Shown piece by piece: positions 1 through 13,139 of a DNA stretch of 64,000 nt (position 1 is the stretch's first letter; the number at the start of each line of letters is the position of its first letter). Source of the DNA: Cristatella mucedo (Eukaryota > Bryozoa > Phylactolaemata > Cristatellidae); NCBI GenBank assembly GCA_009760855.2, contig WPIO01000003.1, positions 55,001-119,000 of the forward strand, in the 5' to 3' direction. Position numbers and translations under genes: made by a program. Below the pieces are notes generated by a model, which was given only the letters and a program-made list of their open reading frames with translations, had not been told where the DNA came from and did no database searches.

Positions 1-136
1 GGATTTTTATTTTAATAAAATGAAGACAGAAACTTGGAAAACTTACAAAATTACATGACAAAATGAATTACATAATACCAATGTCTTCGGATTAATTAAA
101 TGCCACAGGTATTCAATGTCTTCTGCACTGCAGGCA

Positions 137-1850
137 TCAATGAGATATTTTGCATTGTTTCTGTTTGCATAAAAAGTTGACATCTGCTGCAACAGTGGAT
201 GTGGCAATTCTAAGGATTCCTGATAAATGTTCATCTGTGAGAACGGATCGAGTCTTTGTTTTCACATTTTTCAGTCTGGAAAAAAGCTGTTCACAGCAAT
301 ATGTGCTGCCAAAAAGTGCAATATACCTGCGAGCATGTTTGGCTAGGTTAGGAAAAGACTCTGATGAAACATACTGCTTGTAAAAGGTAACAAGGTCATG
401 CTGATCATAAGCAGTTTTTTTAAATTGCTGTCATTATGAATGTCGATTAATTCGAGTTGAAATTCATCAGGTGCATCAGAGGGATCGATATTAAATGGAT
501 TACTAATCATGTTCATGTCATCCGCATGTTGGTGGAAATCCTGAAACCTCTCTTCGAATTCATCAACAAGTTTGCTAACAAGAGTGGAGTACTTCATATG
601 AGCCAGCGTTTCAGGCGATCTTGTTGCTAGGGTTGTGAAATGTAACAGTTTCTTATGATCCAAGTGTTTCCGGAAAAGTTTCAGCTTTTGCACAAACGCG
701 ACAACACACTCGTACAGTTTATGGACTAGTTGATCCTTACCTTGGAGTTTGACATTAAGATCTGCAAGATGTTTGGTCATGTCCACCAAAAAAGCCAAGT
801 CATTCAACCACTGCTGGACATCGAGGAAGCCAACATCTTTTCCCTTTTCTGTCATAAATGTTTTTATTTCGTCCCGAAGTGACTAAAACCTGGCTAACGT
901 GTTTGCCTTACTTAGCCAACGGGCTTGGCAGAAATAAATAACATCACAATGATCTGATCCCAACTCTTCAAGGAAAGCCTGAAACTGTCTGTGGTTTAGC
1001 TCACGAGACCTTATCACATTGACTGTTGAAACTAAATTGTCCATTACATGTTGCATGCTCAAGACCTTTGCACATTGCTGTTCTTGGTGGATGATGCAGT
1101 GATGACTGAAAATTTTGTGAGATACTAATTTAACCATTAAAGATACAAATCCATTGTGTCTACCTGTCATTGAAGGGGCTCCGTCTGAATTTAGTTTCAG
1201 GAGGATAAAATTTTGTGAGGACCCTCTTGACCTGATCCAAAATATCCCTCCCCGTTGTAGTGCCTTTCATTGAAAATATATCCAACAGTTCTTCGATAAT
1301 GACAAACTTTCCTGTTACTCCGCGTACAAACACCGACAGTTGAGCCGTATCGCTATTATCCGTGCTTTTGTCGAGCACAAGAGAAAAAAATTTCGCATTC
1401 AGCAAGTCTTTATGTGAGACTTTATTCTATGTTGGATGCGAGCTCGTCAACTCTTCTCGCAACCGTTTGATGAGAAAGACTGACTTTCTCTACTTCTGAC
1501 TTCCCCGCTTAGCTATAGCTTCAGCTGTTAAAAACTTACTCTGCTTGAGGCCTCAGACTTGTTGCTGACTGCTGTAAACAATGACTGCTATCCGATGACG
1601 CTTTGTTTCAACGAGTTCACGTGATCAATTCGAAGTTGACCAGTCAAGCTGTTGTACCTGTCGCCATGATTTGTTAAAAAATGTCGCTTAAAATTGCGCT
1701 CCTTTGCAATGGCAATTGTTTCTTGGCATATTAGGCACATTATCCTACCGAAGCGTTCCATTACAAAATAGTCTACAGTCCAAGAAGCTTTGAAAAGTTT
1801 CCTTCTTCGTCAATTTTTCGCTTTTTGCTAGTATTCACATTCGCCGCCAT
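137..1850 (-). pseudogene. hAT transposase, BED-finger type (GTF2IRD2/ZBED5-like), broken
   Basis: A domesticable-type hAT transposase of about 570 codons, close to the usual family length. In order: a start at 1848-1850; a BED/C2H2-like finger with CLIC near 1730-1745 and HFLTNH near 1665-1682; the catalytic-core start FSLVLDKSTD near 1370-1400; the DGAPSM motif at 1170-1188; an alpha-helical insertion region; and the C-terminal dimerisation region with ALFGSTYCCEQLFS near 260-300, ending at a TGA at 137-139. The reading frame is lost at least three times: a shift just above 1200, an in-frame TAG at 883-885 (LARF then SLRDEI), and a shift at the seven-T run 415-421. Further stops or shifts are likely between 1406 and 1650, where I could not follow one frame. 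It is therefore inactive, although the motifs are well preserved, implying moderate age. Confidence 0.9.
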
Positions 1851-2330
1851 TTTTCTCTGTGAAATAAAAAACAGATCAGTGACGAATTGATTAATTTATA
1901 TTTTATCACAGAAATATCTTAGTATTAGTAAGTAAATTGAGAAATACGTGTTTTTTGATAAACCTACCTGACTGATTCCAGTTCGTGCAGCAGCAGCTGA
2001 GAAACGGCTCTTTTTGTCTATCCAGTAAGAAACAGTTAATTCTGCTTGCGGAAGCGATATAAATGTGATCGTAATGGCGCCGCTGTAGCACAAATATATT
2101 ACCCATTCACCCCAAAATGTTCACACGAAGGCTAGCAAAATAAATCGATTTTTGTTTACCTTCACGCGAAAGTAGCCATTCGGACACCTTCACACTCCAC
2201 GCTCGCGTGAAGTACATCACAGGGCCTTATATCGCCATTTTTAATGATATAAAATAACGAAAAACATGGAGTGACAAATATTTTTGGGATAACGTTGCGG
2301 GCCGCATAGAAGACCTCGGCGGGCCGGGTT

Positions 2331-2362
2331 GTGGCCCGCGGGCCACGTGTTGGACACCCCTG
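2331..2362 (-). repeat. hAT terminal inverted repeat and GC-rich subterminal palindrome
   Basis: Reading leftward from 2362 the minus strand gives CAGGGGTGTCCAAC and then CGTGGCCCGCGGGCC. This matches the known style of hAT-Charlie ends. The partner repeat would lie left of the window. Confidence 0.8.
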
Positions 2363-2370
2363 CTATAAGC

Positions 2371-5217
2371 AAACTCAGATGATTTATCGGGCGATGCAAC
2401 CTACTTAAATCTTTTTGTGAGTTAATCTAAAGAAACGTAGTTTCTAATTATGTAATAAAGAAGACATGCATATTGCATGTTTATATACAGCGGTCTTGTT
2501 TCAAAGCCACCAAAGATTACACTTCATGTACGCTTTCTTTGAAATTTACTTCTGCAAATCTTCTTATCGAGGCAAACTGATCTTGCTTCTTATTTTGTGG
2601 GCAATTTAATGCTCAAGTTACACTCAAGCAAGAGATTATAATAATAAAACTTGAATTTATATTTCTATGTACATAGACTTATCATAAGCCTACATTGGAT
2701 TTTAAAAAGTGTGGAGGAATCTTTACATATTGGCTTTCGACTTGTTTTGGTCAGCACTACTGACGCTTAGTACTGATAAGATTACTAAATTCTTGCGACA
2801 TTTATATAGGAGCAAATTTATTCTCAACATGCTGTTACAATCTTCTGACGTTATTTTTATTATAAAATAGTTAACTAAGACCTCTCCACTGCAATTAACT
2901 GTGCAGGAAATGGTAACCAGTGATGTATGATTGAGAAATAAACTAAACAGATATACGAAAAAGATGTGCTACTATTTGAATTATTATTGATAGATATTAC
3001 TTGTTTATGAGTATTTCATTTCAGTATTTAGTATCAGTAACATGAATTTAGTATGAAACACAGATAATGGAATCTTTTTATAGGCACTCTATCCTGCAAC
3101 TGGAAAATGCACATGCAAATTCCGTGGACTTGTTTGGGATGCACACATATTTCAGGGTATGCTCGGCGTACATATAAATACATATTTTATTTTTTTATGT
3201 GCACAGGTTATAAATTCCATTAAATTGAACACAATAATACCGTGTGTGTGTATATGCATCGCTGAGACATTGAGTTGTCATGTTTAGCTATGAATTTGCA
3301 TAAGTTTTCTAGGGAATACATGGCGACAGGCTCTTCTTTTTCAGTTTAGGTTTGCAGTGGTCAACAGCAGTGATGAAGTACGTCACGCTTTTGGCTTGTT
3401 TCGGAATTGGAACAGCCTCCAAACGGCCGTCTTTTATTTAAGCATCAAAGGATCTTGCGACACAGCTGCGTTTGCATCGCCACACTAAACCTTTGACGAT
3501 GCTTTATTTTAAGATTAATGAGAGAGCTAGCCTTTGTAAACAGTAAATGTTAAGGATTGTAGATCCGCATAAACATAAAGAACTGTCAGCACTTGATTGG
3601 TCAGAACATATTTAGGTGGAGTATGAGAATTTTGACCATTTTTATTGGGGTTTAACTATTTATGTGAAACAGTTCGTTTGCAACATATGTGAAGTTATTG
3701 TTATGTATCTTAGTTGTGCTAGAATGGAAAACTGCTGAGTCATAAGCTATGTATCCTGCAATATTATTGAGATACACTCATTAAATAGTTGTCAAATTTT
3801 CCTTAGAATATGATTCAGTAGAAAAGAGGCCGTCGTAAACACTCATTAATCTAACCGGCACCAGAAGTGTTTGCTTTCACATTCAAATTCACCCTCCAAC
3901 AGCCATCACGAGCGATGTGATTGTGCAACCCCGAAAAATGAATTGTATCTGATTCTGTGCAGCATCGACTAACTAGCTGGTGCCGGATACCATTTTAAAA
4001 CTGCATAACCATCATTACTAAGTCTTAACAGCACAAACCGAGCAATGTCTACCAACTGGACGATTTGAGACGCTAAGTTGAGAAGACTGAGCTCTCAAGA
4101 TTCCATGGGTAGCCTTATCAACTGCTCAGTCAACGAAACCACAAGGGGGCACCTGTATATAGTAAGCACGGCAATGTATTGCACAAAGTTGGTGGGCTTG
4201 CTGCAACTTGAGCTTGGCGTCACTAATTACCAGCTGGCTTTCAGCACCACTCACTGCCAGTAATTATAGTTTGGCTCTGCTGCGATTGGTGCTTGCCTTA
4301 CCTGCCTTCCAGATCTGAAGTGTCAGAGCATACATTACTTATATCGACAAATATTAGCCACTTGAATGTAAGCGCTTAATCATAAAAGTCCGACATTCAG
4401 TAGACCAACCGACTGAGTAGCCTCTGACTGAGTAGTGAGGCTCGGCTGCTGCTGGTCAGCCTGCTGGCTTTTTTAGCACGCCTGCTGAAATACATGCAAT
4501 TAGTACCAGACTGGATCGGCCTGATCGGTGCTGAGCTTTCGATGCAATTTGTTGCCTTACAGGGTGCTGGCCCTATCAATGTGGCCCATCCTGCTGGTTA
4601 GGCAATGCCAAGGGGCCCACCAGCACCATCACCAGTTTGAGCTTCCCCATCCAGGTAAGCTGGTGGAGGAAGGCTCGCTTAGGGATGTGCTGGTGCGGCA
4701 CACCACCAGCAGTGTCGGGCTACAGCTAGCCGGTCACGTAATGACTGTGTGGTGAAAAACGGCACAATATAAAAATTCATCTCATTTATAGACTGCTCCC
4801 ATTCTAAATGGGTGCAGTGGAGATGAAAATTCACAGACCTATTACTCTGGTTTTTGTTAGTAATTGGGAGGTGTCAACTCAGTCAAATACACTAGGGAAA
4901 CCGTTAGCCTAAGAGTTCCGATAACTTGGCTCTTCATGGCTCATATCAGCAAACACAGTAACCAACACATCCGTGGCGGCCAACTTCTGCAGAAGCTGCT
5001 TCCGTCCACAAAACCACAAAATAAACTAGAACTGCAAGTGTTTGATCAATGGTAGCAGAGATTAGTAAGAACTGAGTAGACTGGGTAGAGACCATAAAGC
5101 AATGAGCAACGCAGGAATAGAGTGTAGGCACACATACAGGCACACGCACATACGCTTACACAAGCACAGGCTATTGACACACTGACACATCCAGATGTCC
5201 ACAGACGTTCGCTAACA
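2371..5217. other. Unassigned AT-rich stretch
   Basis: No conserved protein, RNA gene or clear repeat family was recognised. 4080-4770 is more GC-rich and has recurring GCTGGTGG / CCACCAGC words, including the short inverted pair around 4690-4712. No open frame there has a recognisable domain. Confidence 0.4.
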
Positions 5218-5236
5218 GACACTCACACACATACAC

Positions 5237-5267
<31 letters not shown>

Positions 5268-5271
5268 TACA
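5218..5271. repeat. (CA)n microsatellite
   Basis: Nearly pure CA dinucleotides with a few T or AA interruptions. The preceding 100 bases (5125-5217) are also CACA-rich, probably an older decayed part of the same repeat. Confidence 0.95.
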
Positions 5272-5379
5272 TATGGTGTCTTCACAAAAAAGCTGCACAC
5301 CCTGAGAATAAACTTATAAGCTCTGCTCATTCAGTTTTTTATGGACTGCAGGTCAAACAATTTTTATTAGAGCATATTA

Positions 5380-5640
5380 TGACTACTCTCCTGCTGCCGA
5401 CTGTGGCTCATCACTTCCAGTGCCCCCCATGCTGCTAATTCTATGCTATTACTACCACAGCTGATCTGCTGTCCTGACTCTGCTACGTGTTTCACTTTCT
5501 CTTTTCTGCCTGAGATGAAGTCTGTTAGCTAACGAATCCCTACTGAAAGCCACTTGGGCTGCGAGTAAGTTAAAATAAACTCTCCTGCGTAACACGCACG
5601 TGGTTTTGTGGCTTTGTAGAGTTACAGGCGAGGATACATT
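5380..5640 (+). mobile_element. LINE family 2, 3' fragment
   Basis: Aligns by eye with the last 250 bases of the family 2 element at 60730-60975. Shared landmarks are ACTCTCCTG, CACTTTCTCTTT, GAGATGAAGTCTGTTAGC, AACTCTCCTGCGTAACAC and a closing GATACAT. It is 5'-truncated and carries no intact coding frame. Confidence 0.8.
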
Positions 5641-8600
5641 AAATTACACGACTTACATGACTGAGTAAAATGCGTACGGAATCGGACATTCTAACAATCC
5701 AGTTTATCTGAGCAGGTGAAAATGATTCGCAATGAAAACCTTGGTTTTCTATTAACTGGGGAACTTTCTGGCTGCGGACATTGTCACCATAGCTTGTCAG
5801 CCTATTTTCTAGAACCGTCGGAGCACTTTAAAGTAAGGTTAAATAGATGCAGCTAGTATCACACTACATAAAAATTAATCTCACCAACCATATTGGACCT
5901 TTTCCAGCAATCATTCAGAGTTTGAAGCAAGCTAATTTAAGCATTCACAATCGCAAATTTGATAAGGTCGGAAGAGATACTAAAAACTGATGACGTGGTG
6001 TAAAATATAATATTTGAACACAATTTTTTGGCAGCAACTGAATGGAAGAAGTTTTACAAATTTTGTCCTAGGTTTGAATTAACTCAGTTTGCTAAATGCA
6101 TACATTAACTCAAACTACTGTCTCATCATTTCAGGGAACGATTTTATAACCCTTGCACCTCGTGTCTTTTCCATTACTTCCAAAGCAGTGCTGTAATGCT
6201 CTAAGGCTATTCTTTCATCAGGAGACATAGTGAGCTGGTTTCTTACTCTAACTACGTAACTGACTTATTGCATATTCTTAAACTAGATCTGACCTGTTAT
6301 GAGCATGCAAGAAAGAACAACAATAAGTCTTAAGCCTTAAACCTTCCCCAAGTTACTTTCCGTCACAGCGGTCAAGAGGTATTTCTAAAGACCGGCATAC
6401 CGAGCAACTCAAACAATTCTTATTTCAATATCGTTTCATTATGCTACCAAAACAAGTCTTCAAAACCACTACTGTTTCCAGACCAGGAAAAAACCGTCAG
6501 ACAAGTTAATTGTACACTTTTCCCTGCCCTTAGTACTCCACCTAAGGTGGCATCACTCGTAATGTCTTACTGTTACTGCTTTCTCATATTAATCTTTCTC
6601 ACGCAAACGCCATTGTATTATTTTTATGGCCTTAAAAACGTATTCTATTTTTAGCCCTTTTGACATGCTGAAAATGAAGCATATCAATTGATTAGAGTTA
6701 AAAATACGACACACATAGTGTCAGCAGGCTTAGAAACACGCTGAAAAGTCATTCTGAAAGAGCAAAAGGCTGTAGGTATTAGGCAGTTTTAACCTGCTTC
6801 AGAGGCCTTTTATGCGTGGAAAGTTTTAACGGCCATCGCGAGCGGGTCGTTGGATTTAGGAGCGTACTATTTGAATGCCAGATCTCGATGGGATACAAAG
6901 TAGATCAGAACCGCAGCTAAACTATTTGAATCCAGAGTCGGATACTAAAATACAAAGTCCAGTTTGATAGTATTGTGGGTAGGAATTTTCGAGCAAGAAA
7001 ATACATAAACCTAAAATTGAGTGAAAGAAAAAAGGTTGATCTATTATGGGAAGCCAGTGCACGTTAATGAGAATTAATGCAATGTCGCAGTTGCTCTCTC
7101 CGTGGCATGGAAGTCAAGCTGCCGAGTTACTTCACAAAGCAGCAAGTTCTTGCATAAGATGGTGTGAACTCATTCATTAATTGTGGTAGATATTTAAATT
7201 TATTTGGTAGGAACAGCAGATTATGCTATAGTGTCGTGCCGGGGCCACATTTTAGTGATTTCTCCATGCTAGACAGCTAGGTTTTTGAAACGTCTCGGTC
7301 AGGGCCTTTTTAAAGTTATCTCCACCTTTCTGTCCTTAGCTTGCTCTCCCCCCCCCCGCCAAGGGTTGGGTTTTACAATAGAGCTGACTTCCTTCTATGG
7401 GGTTTGTCTGAGGTGAATGGCTGGGCCAACATTAGACCCACAGACGGATTCTTGCAAAAGTACTATACTGTACTGTACTGCTAGTGTGACAAGGGTCGTT
7501 ATCTCAGTACCTAACATTACGAACCCCAAGCAGAATGTGTGAACACGAAATCGGATGTGCATGAGAAATATATTCTTCAAAAAAGCTTTTCACATGTAGT
7601 TACTACTTTTATTATGCCTGGCATCATAGGAAATCTTAATACCTCAACAAAATAGCTGTTGTAGCGACTGCTGCAAACTGCAAGGTTTTGTTTACCAAAA
7701 ATTTATAACAAGTACTCCTGTTAGGTTAACTATCTCATTACGTCCACTTGCAGCAGGCACTATGTGACTTCCTTGTAGAGGTCCTACAGATTGTACTTAG
7801 TGGTGAAGTGGGAGTACCTTCGTGCATTCCTATTCCAACAGCACGAAATATGAGCTCAACACTCAACAGAAGATAGGCAATTTATTGCATTACGTGTCTT
7901 TCTGATAAGCAGGACACAAAATGCATGTAATTTCGATTCGCAATTCAGCTTCGTGAAGGCTGGATTGTAGCAAACCAGCAGCTCGGTTTACATTATCTAA
8001 GACCGTCCCGTAACCAACTAAAAACTCAGTATGCAACCTATTTGCAGTAAAGCAATTTTTCATGAACTGGACTTCACTCTGAGAGGAATTCTCGGTAAGC
8101 CTCAGGCCAATAAATATATTCCACAACTTGAAAATATGCAAGAAATGACCCTATCACGCTGTGTAGGAAAACAGCCATGATATTTGTCGTACCTCTGATA
8201 GAGCCAATCAGTTCGGATTCAGTTGCCACACGAGAAGCCCGGGGATGCCAAACTGTCAACTTTCGAAATGGCGACGAGATTGTGTTCTTTAGCAAAGAGG
8301 AATGTTGAGTGACGAAGCATACCCATCCCTTAGCTACCTGTAGTTACCTGTTTTAGGAGGGCCGTTGTACTAAGACCTTTCAGTGCCAGCTTTTCATACA
8401 AGTTACTTCAGCCTCGCTTACGTTCTCCAACTTGTACAGGGCCAGATACATGATGAAATTTAGGTTTTACTCGAAGCTGACTCATTCAGGCTGTGGCTCT
8501 TTCAATCTTGCTCAATTTAAAGTGAGCAGATAATTCTTAGCAGCTTCTTGCCTAAGCTCGAACTCTTCCAGTCACCTTACAGCTGCATGGGTTTGATTTC

Positions 8601-11600
8601 TTTGGTCTTCAGGTACTTTATAATCTGAATCGCCCAGCTACGGAACATACATTAAACAATGAACTATTCCACGAGTGGGGACAATTCCTGGCCTTACTTG
8701 ACTATAGGCATCCCGGGTATATAGTTGGGCTTAGCCTGGGGAAGGGTCTACTCACCAAAAGCCACTAGGTGCTTGTTCATAATCAGGCTGTCCTGGGCAG
8801 ATCAAGACATGATTTGCTCAAGCGAGACGTGTTACTCATTGCCTACATTACTTTGATGGCTTCATGTATGATAACATTCTACCCGCATTCTGCATATTTT
8901 AGAATTTACAATCTGACTATGTATGAAAGGTTGCCTTTGATGCTTGGTAATTGCTTTTTTAAAAATAAATGCAGATTTATGAGTCTGGTGTTTCTATGGA
9001 TTCAGTCTCTAACCGATCCCCACCAAAGACCACGGCTATCTAAATCGTGATGCATCGATTCTAAATGTCTTCATAGAATAATGCTTCCATGATTACATGA
9101 AAAAACTCATTAATTTCTGAAGAATAAATAATTAACGTTTTTAACCACAGCAGCAGTCTACTTCACACATTTCTTGATTGCCTAGCGAACCCCTGTTTGG
9201 TTCAACACCTCACGGGACTCACGTTAGTGACCGATCAAGTCGTTCTGATCAACAAGAGTGTCTGCTACATTGACGTCGTCGGACACTGACGTACTATCTA
9301 GAAGTATCGCTTCATTTCTCTTACGCTCCATTTTCCTTTATTTGACCAAGCCGGCATGGAGTTTCCACAGCAAGGCAACATAAAAAATAATATCTATTTT
9401 TCTGCATACAAAGTGGGTCTTCCTTCACTGTACTTATTAATCTACAGAAAATTTTCTTTCTCGTATTAATGGAGCAAAATCAAAACTTAGTGGTAAATGA
9501 AACTTAAATGCTGAAATAAAGTCCGTCCTTGAACTAAGACTTGGAGAATCATGTAGATCTACAAAAAACACTTGTTCAGTCTCCTTGCAACGGTCACAAT
9601 AAACGTCGTTCTTTCAAGCTAATGTCTGAAGCTGACCAAGTCATTTTCAAAGAATAATCCACTTTTTCACTCGGGGCCCTCTCCAAACCATTCCTGCATT
9701 GACTAGGGTACTGATTTAATATGCTGCCGACCTAAGAGAAATTGGGAAGATACTGAATTGCCTACGTGACCTCAAATATGGATCTCTTTCGCTGGTCAAT
9801 TCTCACGGGGGTCAGATATCACAATCGTCAGATTTCACAGAAGTCAGATATTTGTTCTTTTTCTTCATTTTTGTATTCATACCGACCCATTCAGAGAAGT
9901 GGTCTCTATAGCTAATGCGTTTCTTCCCTAACCGCTTCCGACAACAAAAGATTGTTCCACGCTGATCCTAGTCCACATACCTAATACCAAAACTCGCAGG
10001 CGACTGCATCTTGCTTCTATTTCCAATCGCCAAGTAACTCCTAAACGTAATCGTACTACTGAAATTAGTTCCTAGCCTTGGGGTAAGGTGCTAGCTCTGC
10101 ACGAATCGGCGATCGATCAACTCTCGAGGAGGATCAAGTCCTGCACTGGGCACTTCTTGCAACTGCAAGTGCTGATGGCAGCTGTCAGATCCTATGTGCA
10201 GCTGTATAAATGAAGCTGTCAAATAAGCTAATCGTCTTTTTCTCAATCGATAGTGTCCCGATTAATATGTTCCGATCAGCTTATATTTGCTTGTATTTAA
10301 TGAATTCCGTAAGATTTTCTCAAATAAAAGCTGACACGTTACATATGGACGCCCACAAGTTCGCGGGCCGTGAATGTATGGCTATGTATAACTCTTAGGC
10401 ATAATAACAACTTGTCTCCATGGCCTCATCGAAGTAAACCTGAAGTTGCTTTGCCTTGCTTTATATTAAATCTTAAGACACCCTAATACATTGCGTTATG
10501 AAACTTTGCTGGAATCTGAATATTTCCTTGTAGGCTATTTTTCCCTCACCCTAGACGTGCTAACCATATTTCGGAGAATATATGCACTTCTCTTGAATTC
10601 ACACATTTTATAGCTTTCAACATCTCCCTCGTAAAAGTATTTTGAGTATCTCTTAAAGATTACTCCCACAGGGAATTGCTCATTGCTCTAGTATTAGATT
10701 GGCTTTTAGCCATGAAATGCATATTAAAAATAACTACCATCTCACTTCAAATATATAAATATGTTTACTTTGGAAAAAGTTGTCATTTTGGATACTCAGC
10801 CGTCGGGAAATTCCTTCGAATTACCCAAAGTGCTCTACGTCCGGATATTTGTAACCGAGAGGCCCATCCAATTGTTGGCTTTCTGTTACCTTTTAGACAC
10901 GCTCCTCTATCAAGCGAATATTTCCACTAAAAACATCAGTTGCAGTATTGATTTCATATTGTTTTGTTCTTTGTGAAATCCTACCTTTGCTGAAATGATA
11001 CTGGTACGAAATGACACTGAGAAAATTTCTGTGTCTCCACAGTATTTTCGCCTTAAGAAGTGCAAGTTATTCAAGGGAGCTTAAACACTAAAGAACCCAA
11101 TATCGCTAAATTATTAGCACCTCTCGTTCAATATAAGCATTTTTCCGGTTTAACTTTACCAGCTAATGCTAGAACACTACACATTATCGTTCTGCGGCTG
11201 ACCTAGCTCAAAATAAGCCCGAGGCAAGATATTCTATGGTTTACGGCAGTTTAACAAATCCTAGGCAATGTTGTGCCCTAGAGTTAAAACGTTTTCACAT
11301 TTAGGACTGGTTGTTTTAACTTGCTTCCTAGAAGAGTGGTGATCGTAGCCATTTATCCTGAAGTCAAGTAAAAATTACCTGACAGTATCTTGAAACCAAA
11401 TATGTCCAAGCTAAGCCTGCTGGTTTTGATATCGGACCAATAATTTCACTTTTATTAATATTAAGTTCATTCAGGCGATGCTTTGTGTGATTAAGCACAT
11501 CAAATTTGCCTAACTTATTCTACAGTACCTTATGAACTTTAAAAAGCTAATCACCAAATGTATACGATAAATACACCAGGCATCATCTGATGCACCCTCT

Positions 11601-13130
11601 ACTTTTGATCATTTTTCATGATAGCCTATGCTGACTTCGTCACAAAGTTCTTTCTTAGAGTCATAGATGTATTTATAAGTCGCAAATTAGTTTTACCTTC
11701 AGTTCTTGGCAAGAGACGCCGAAATAAAACCTTTAATTAATTGCCAACATTTTCTTACACTAGCAATGGTATTCAGCTTCATTCAAAGAAGCTTTTAATT
11801 AGCTACTCATCATGAAGAAAGAGGCTTTTATAACGAAGTAAAATTCCATATATAGTTTTAATTGGCGTTCTTATTGATGCATGGAGAAATACCTGCATGA
11901 GGAAAGGTAAACGCTATTTCAAATCTATAAAACCAGCATTTCATTTCAGTTAGGCTTCAGATCTAAGTACTCCATGACGGAAACTTTGGTGCCACTGTTT
12001 AATGACCTTCCTATGATTGCTGATTACTTAATGTTTTTTTTATTGCTCCGGCTAATGGCCTTAAAGACTGTGATATCGTATATCGGTAAATGCATCTCTG
12101 GTCTCTATTTAATGTTTTATTACTACCGGTAATGCTTAGCCCAGGAGGTAAGGCAATAGGTTTTCAAGACCCAGGTTTAAGTGCTATTGTAAGCGACCCT
12201 TATCTCCAGCTGTCAGCTGTAATGATGGTTCTTAAAGCTGTTTCAAAAGTAGTAAAAATGAGGCTTGTTCATAAGGTATGACAATTTCTAGTATGATTTA
12301 ATGCTGCCTTTGCGATAGTTAAGATTAAGATTTTTTGGCCAGAATCGGCCGCCAATGGATGTCCACATGGTTGAATTTAATAGCTAATTTATACCTTAGT
12401 GATGACGATGTGATGTCAAGACGTCAATGTTCTTTATGTTTATCGACTGTTCAACAGTTTTATGAGTATTTACCTAGCTAATTTTAATTAGAATGAGCTA
12501 GCAAACAGCATTGATAGATTTTAGCATAGATTGTATTAAACCTAAAGGAATTTGTCGAATAACAAACACATCGGATAGTTGAGAGAAGACCTATGAAATT
12601 GCTTAGCTAGACATCTTCATTTCCAAATTGACCTTAATGCGAATTCTAATGAAAGGTCAAACTCTTTAATCTACCACTTAGCAAATTATTAGTTTTATAA
12701 CGCAGCTTTTATTTTAAAACTTCAAAATCAATAAAGTTGTGATTGGTGGTATAATAAATTGTTAAAGTAAGGCCTCTGCCTGTGACGCTTGGGACAGTAA
12801 AACCAACAGTTTTTTGTCTTCCTAACCTACCAACTTAAAAAAACTGCTTTCTCATCAAAGCCAATATTCATCAACCTCCTCGCCTCAGTTGCAATTGAAT
12901 ACATTGTCCTAAATGGTAAAGGCATTTTCCGCTACGTAAAGGAGTATTATTTTATTTAACACACTTCAGGCTACATCCTTACACAAATGTACAACTTGCA
13001 CCCGTGATAAAGCGTTATTTGCATTTTACGATAAAAGATTCTTGGAAGCTTGCCGACTTGCCAGCGAGTAAGAAGTTTTGTCGTAAAGGGTAACACGTAG
13101 TTCATCAATTGCAACCGAAAATGATAGATC
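5641..13130. other. Unassigned intergenic DNA
   Basis: No gene or repeat family was recognised across 7.5 kb. Minor points: a run of ten C at 7348-7357; a short minus-strand frame near 10090-10190 with paired cysteines (TCSCKKC) that stops quickly; and a 35-codon acidic minus-strand frame near 9224-9331. Neither frame has splice or homology support strong enough to annotate. Confidence 0.4.
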
Positions 13131-13139
13131 GCTTTATTG

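Larger units (their letters stand above)
1..2362 (-). mobile_element. hAT transposon, right end present, left end outside window
   Basis: The minus strand holds a decayed hAT element. Its 5' terminal repeat ends at 2362 and reads CAGGGGTGTCCAAC inward, followed by a very GC-rich subterminal stretch with the palindrome GTGGCCCGCGGGCCAC (2331-2346), typical of Charlie-like hAT ends. The transposase lies at 1850-137. Nothing like the matching end occurs near position 1, so the element continues off the left edge. The eight bases just outside, CTATAAGC (2363-2370), are the candidate target duplication, but the partner copy is not in view. About 500 bases separate the start codon from the terminal repeat. 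Confidence 0.85.
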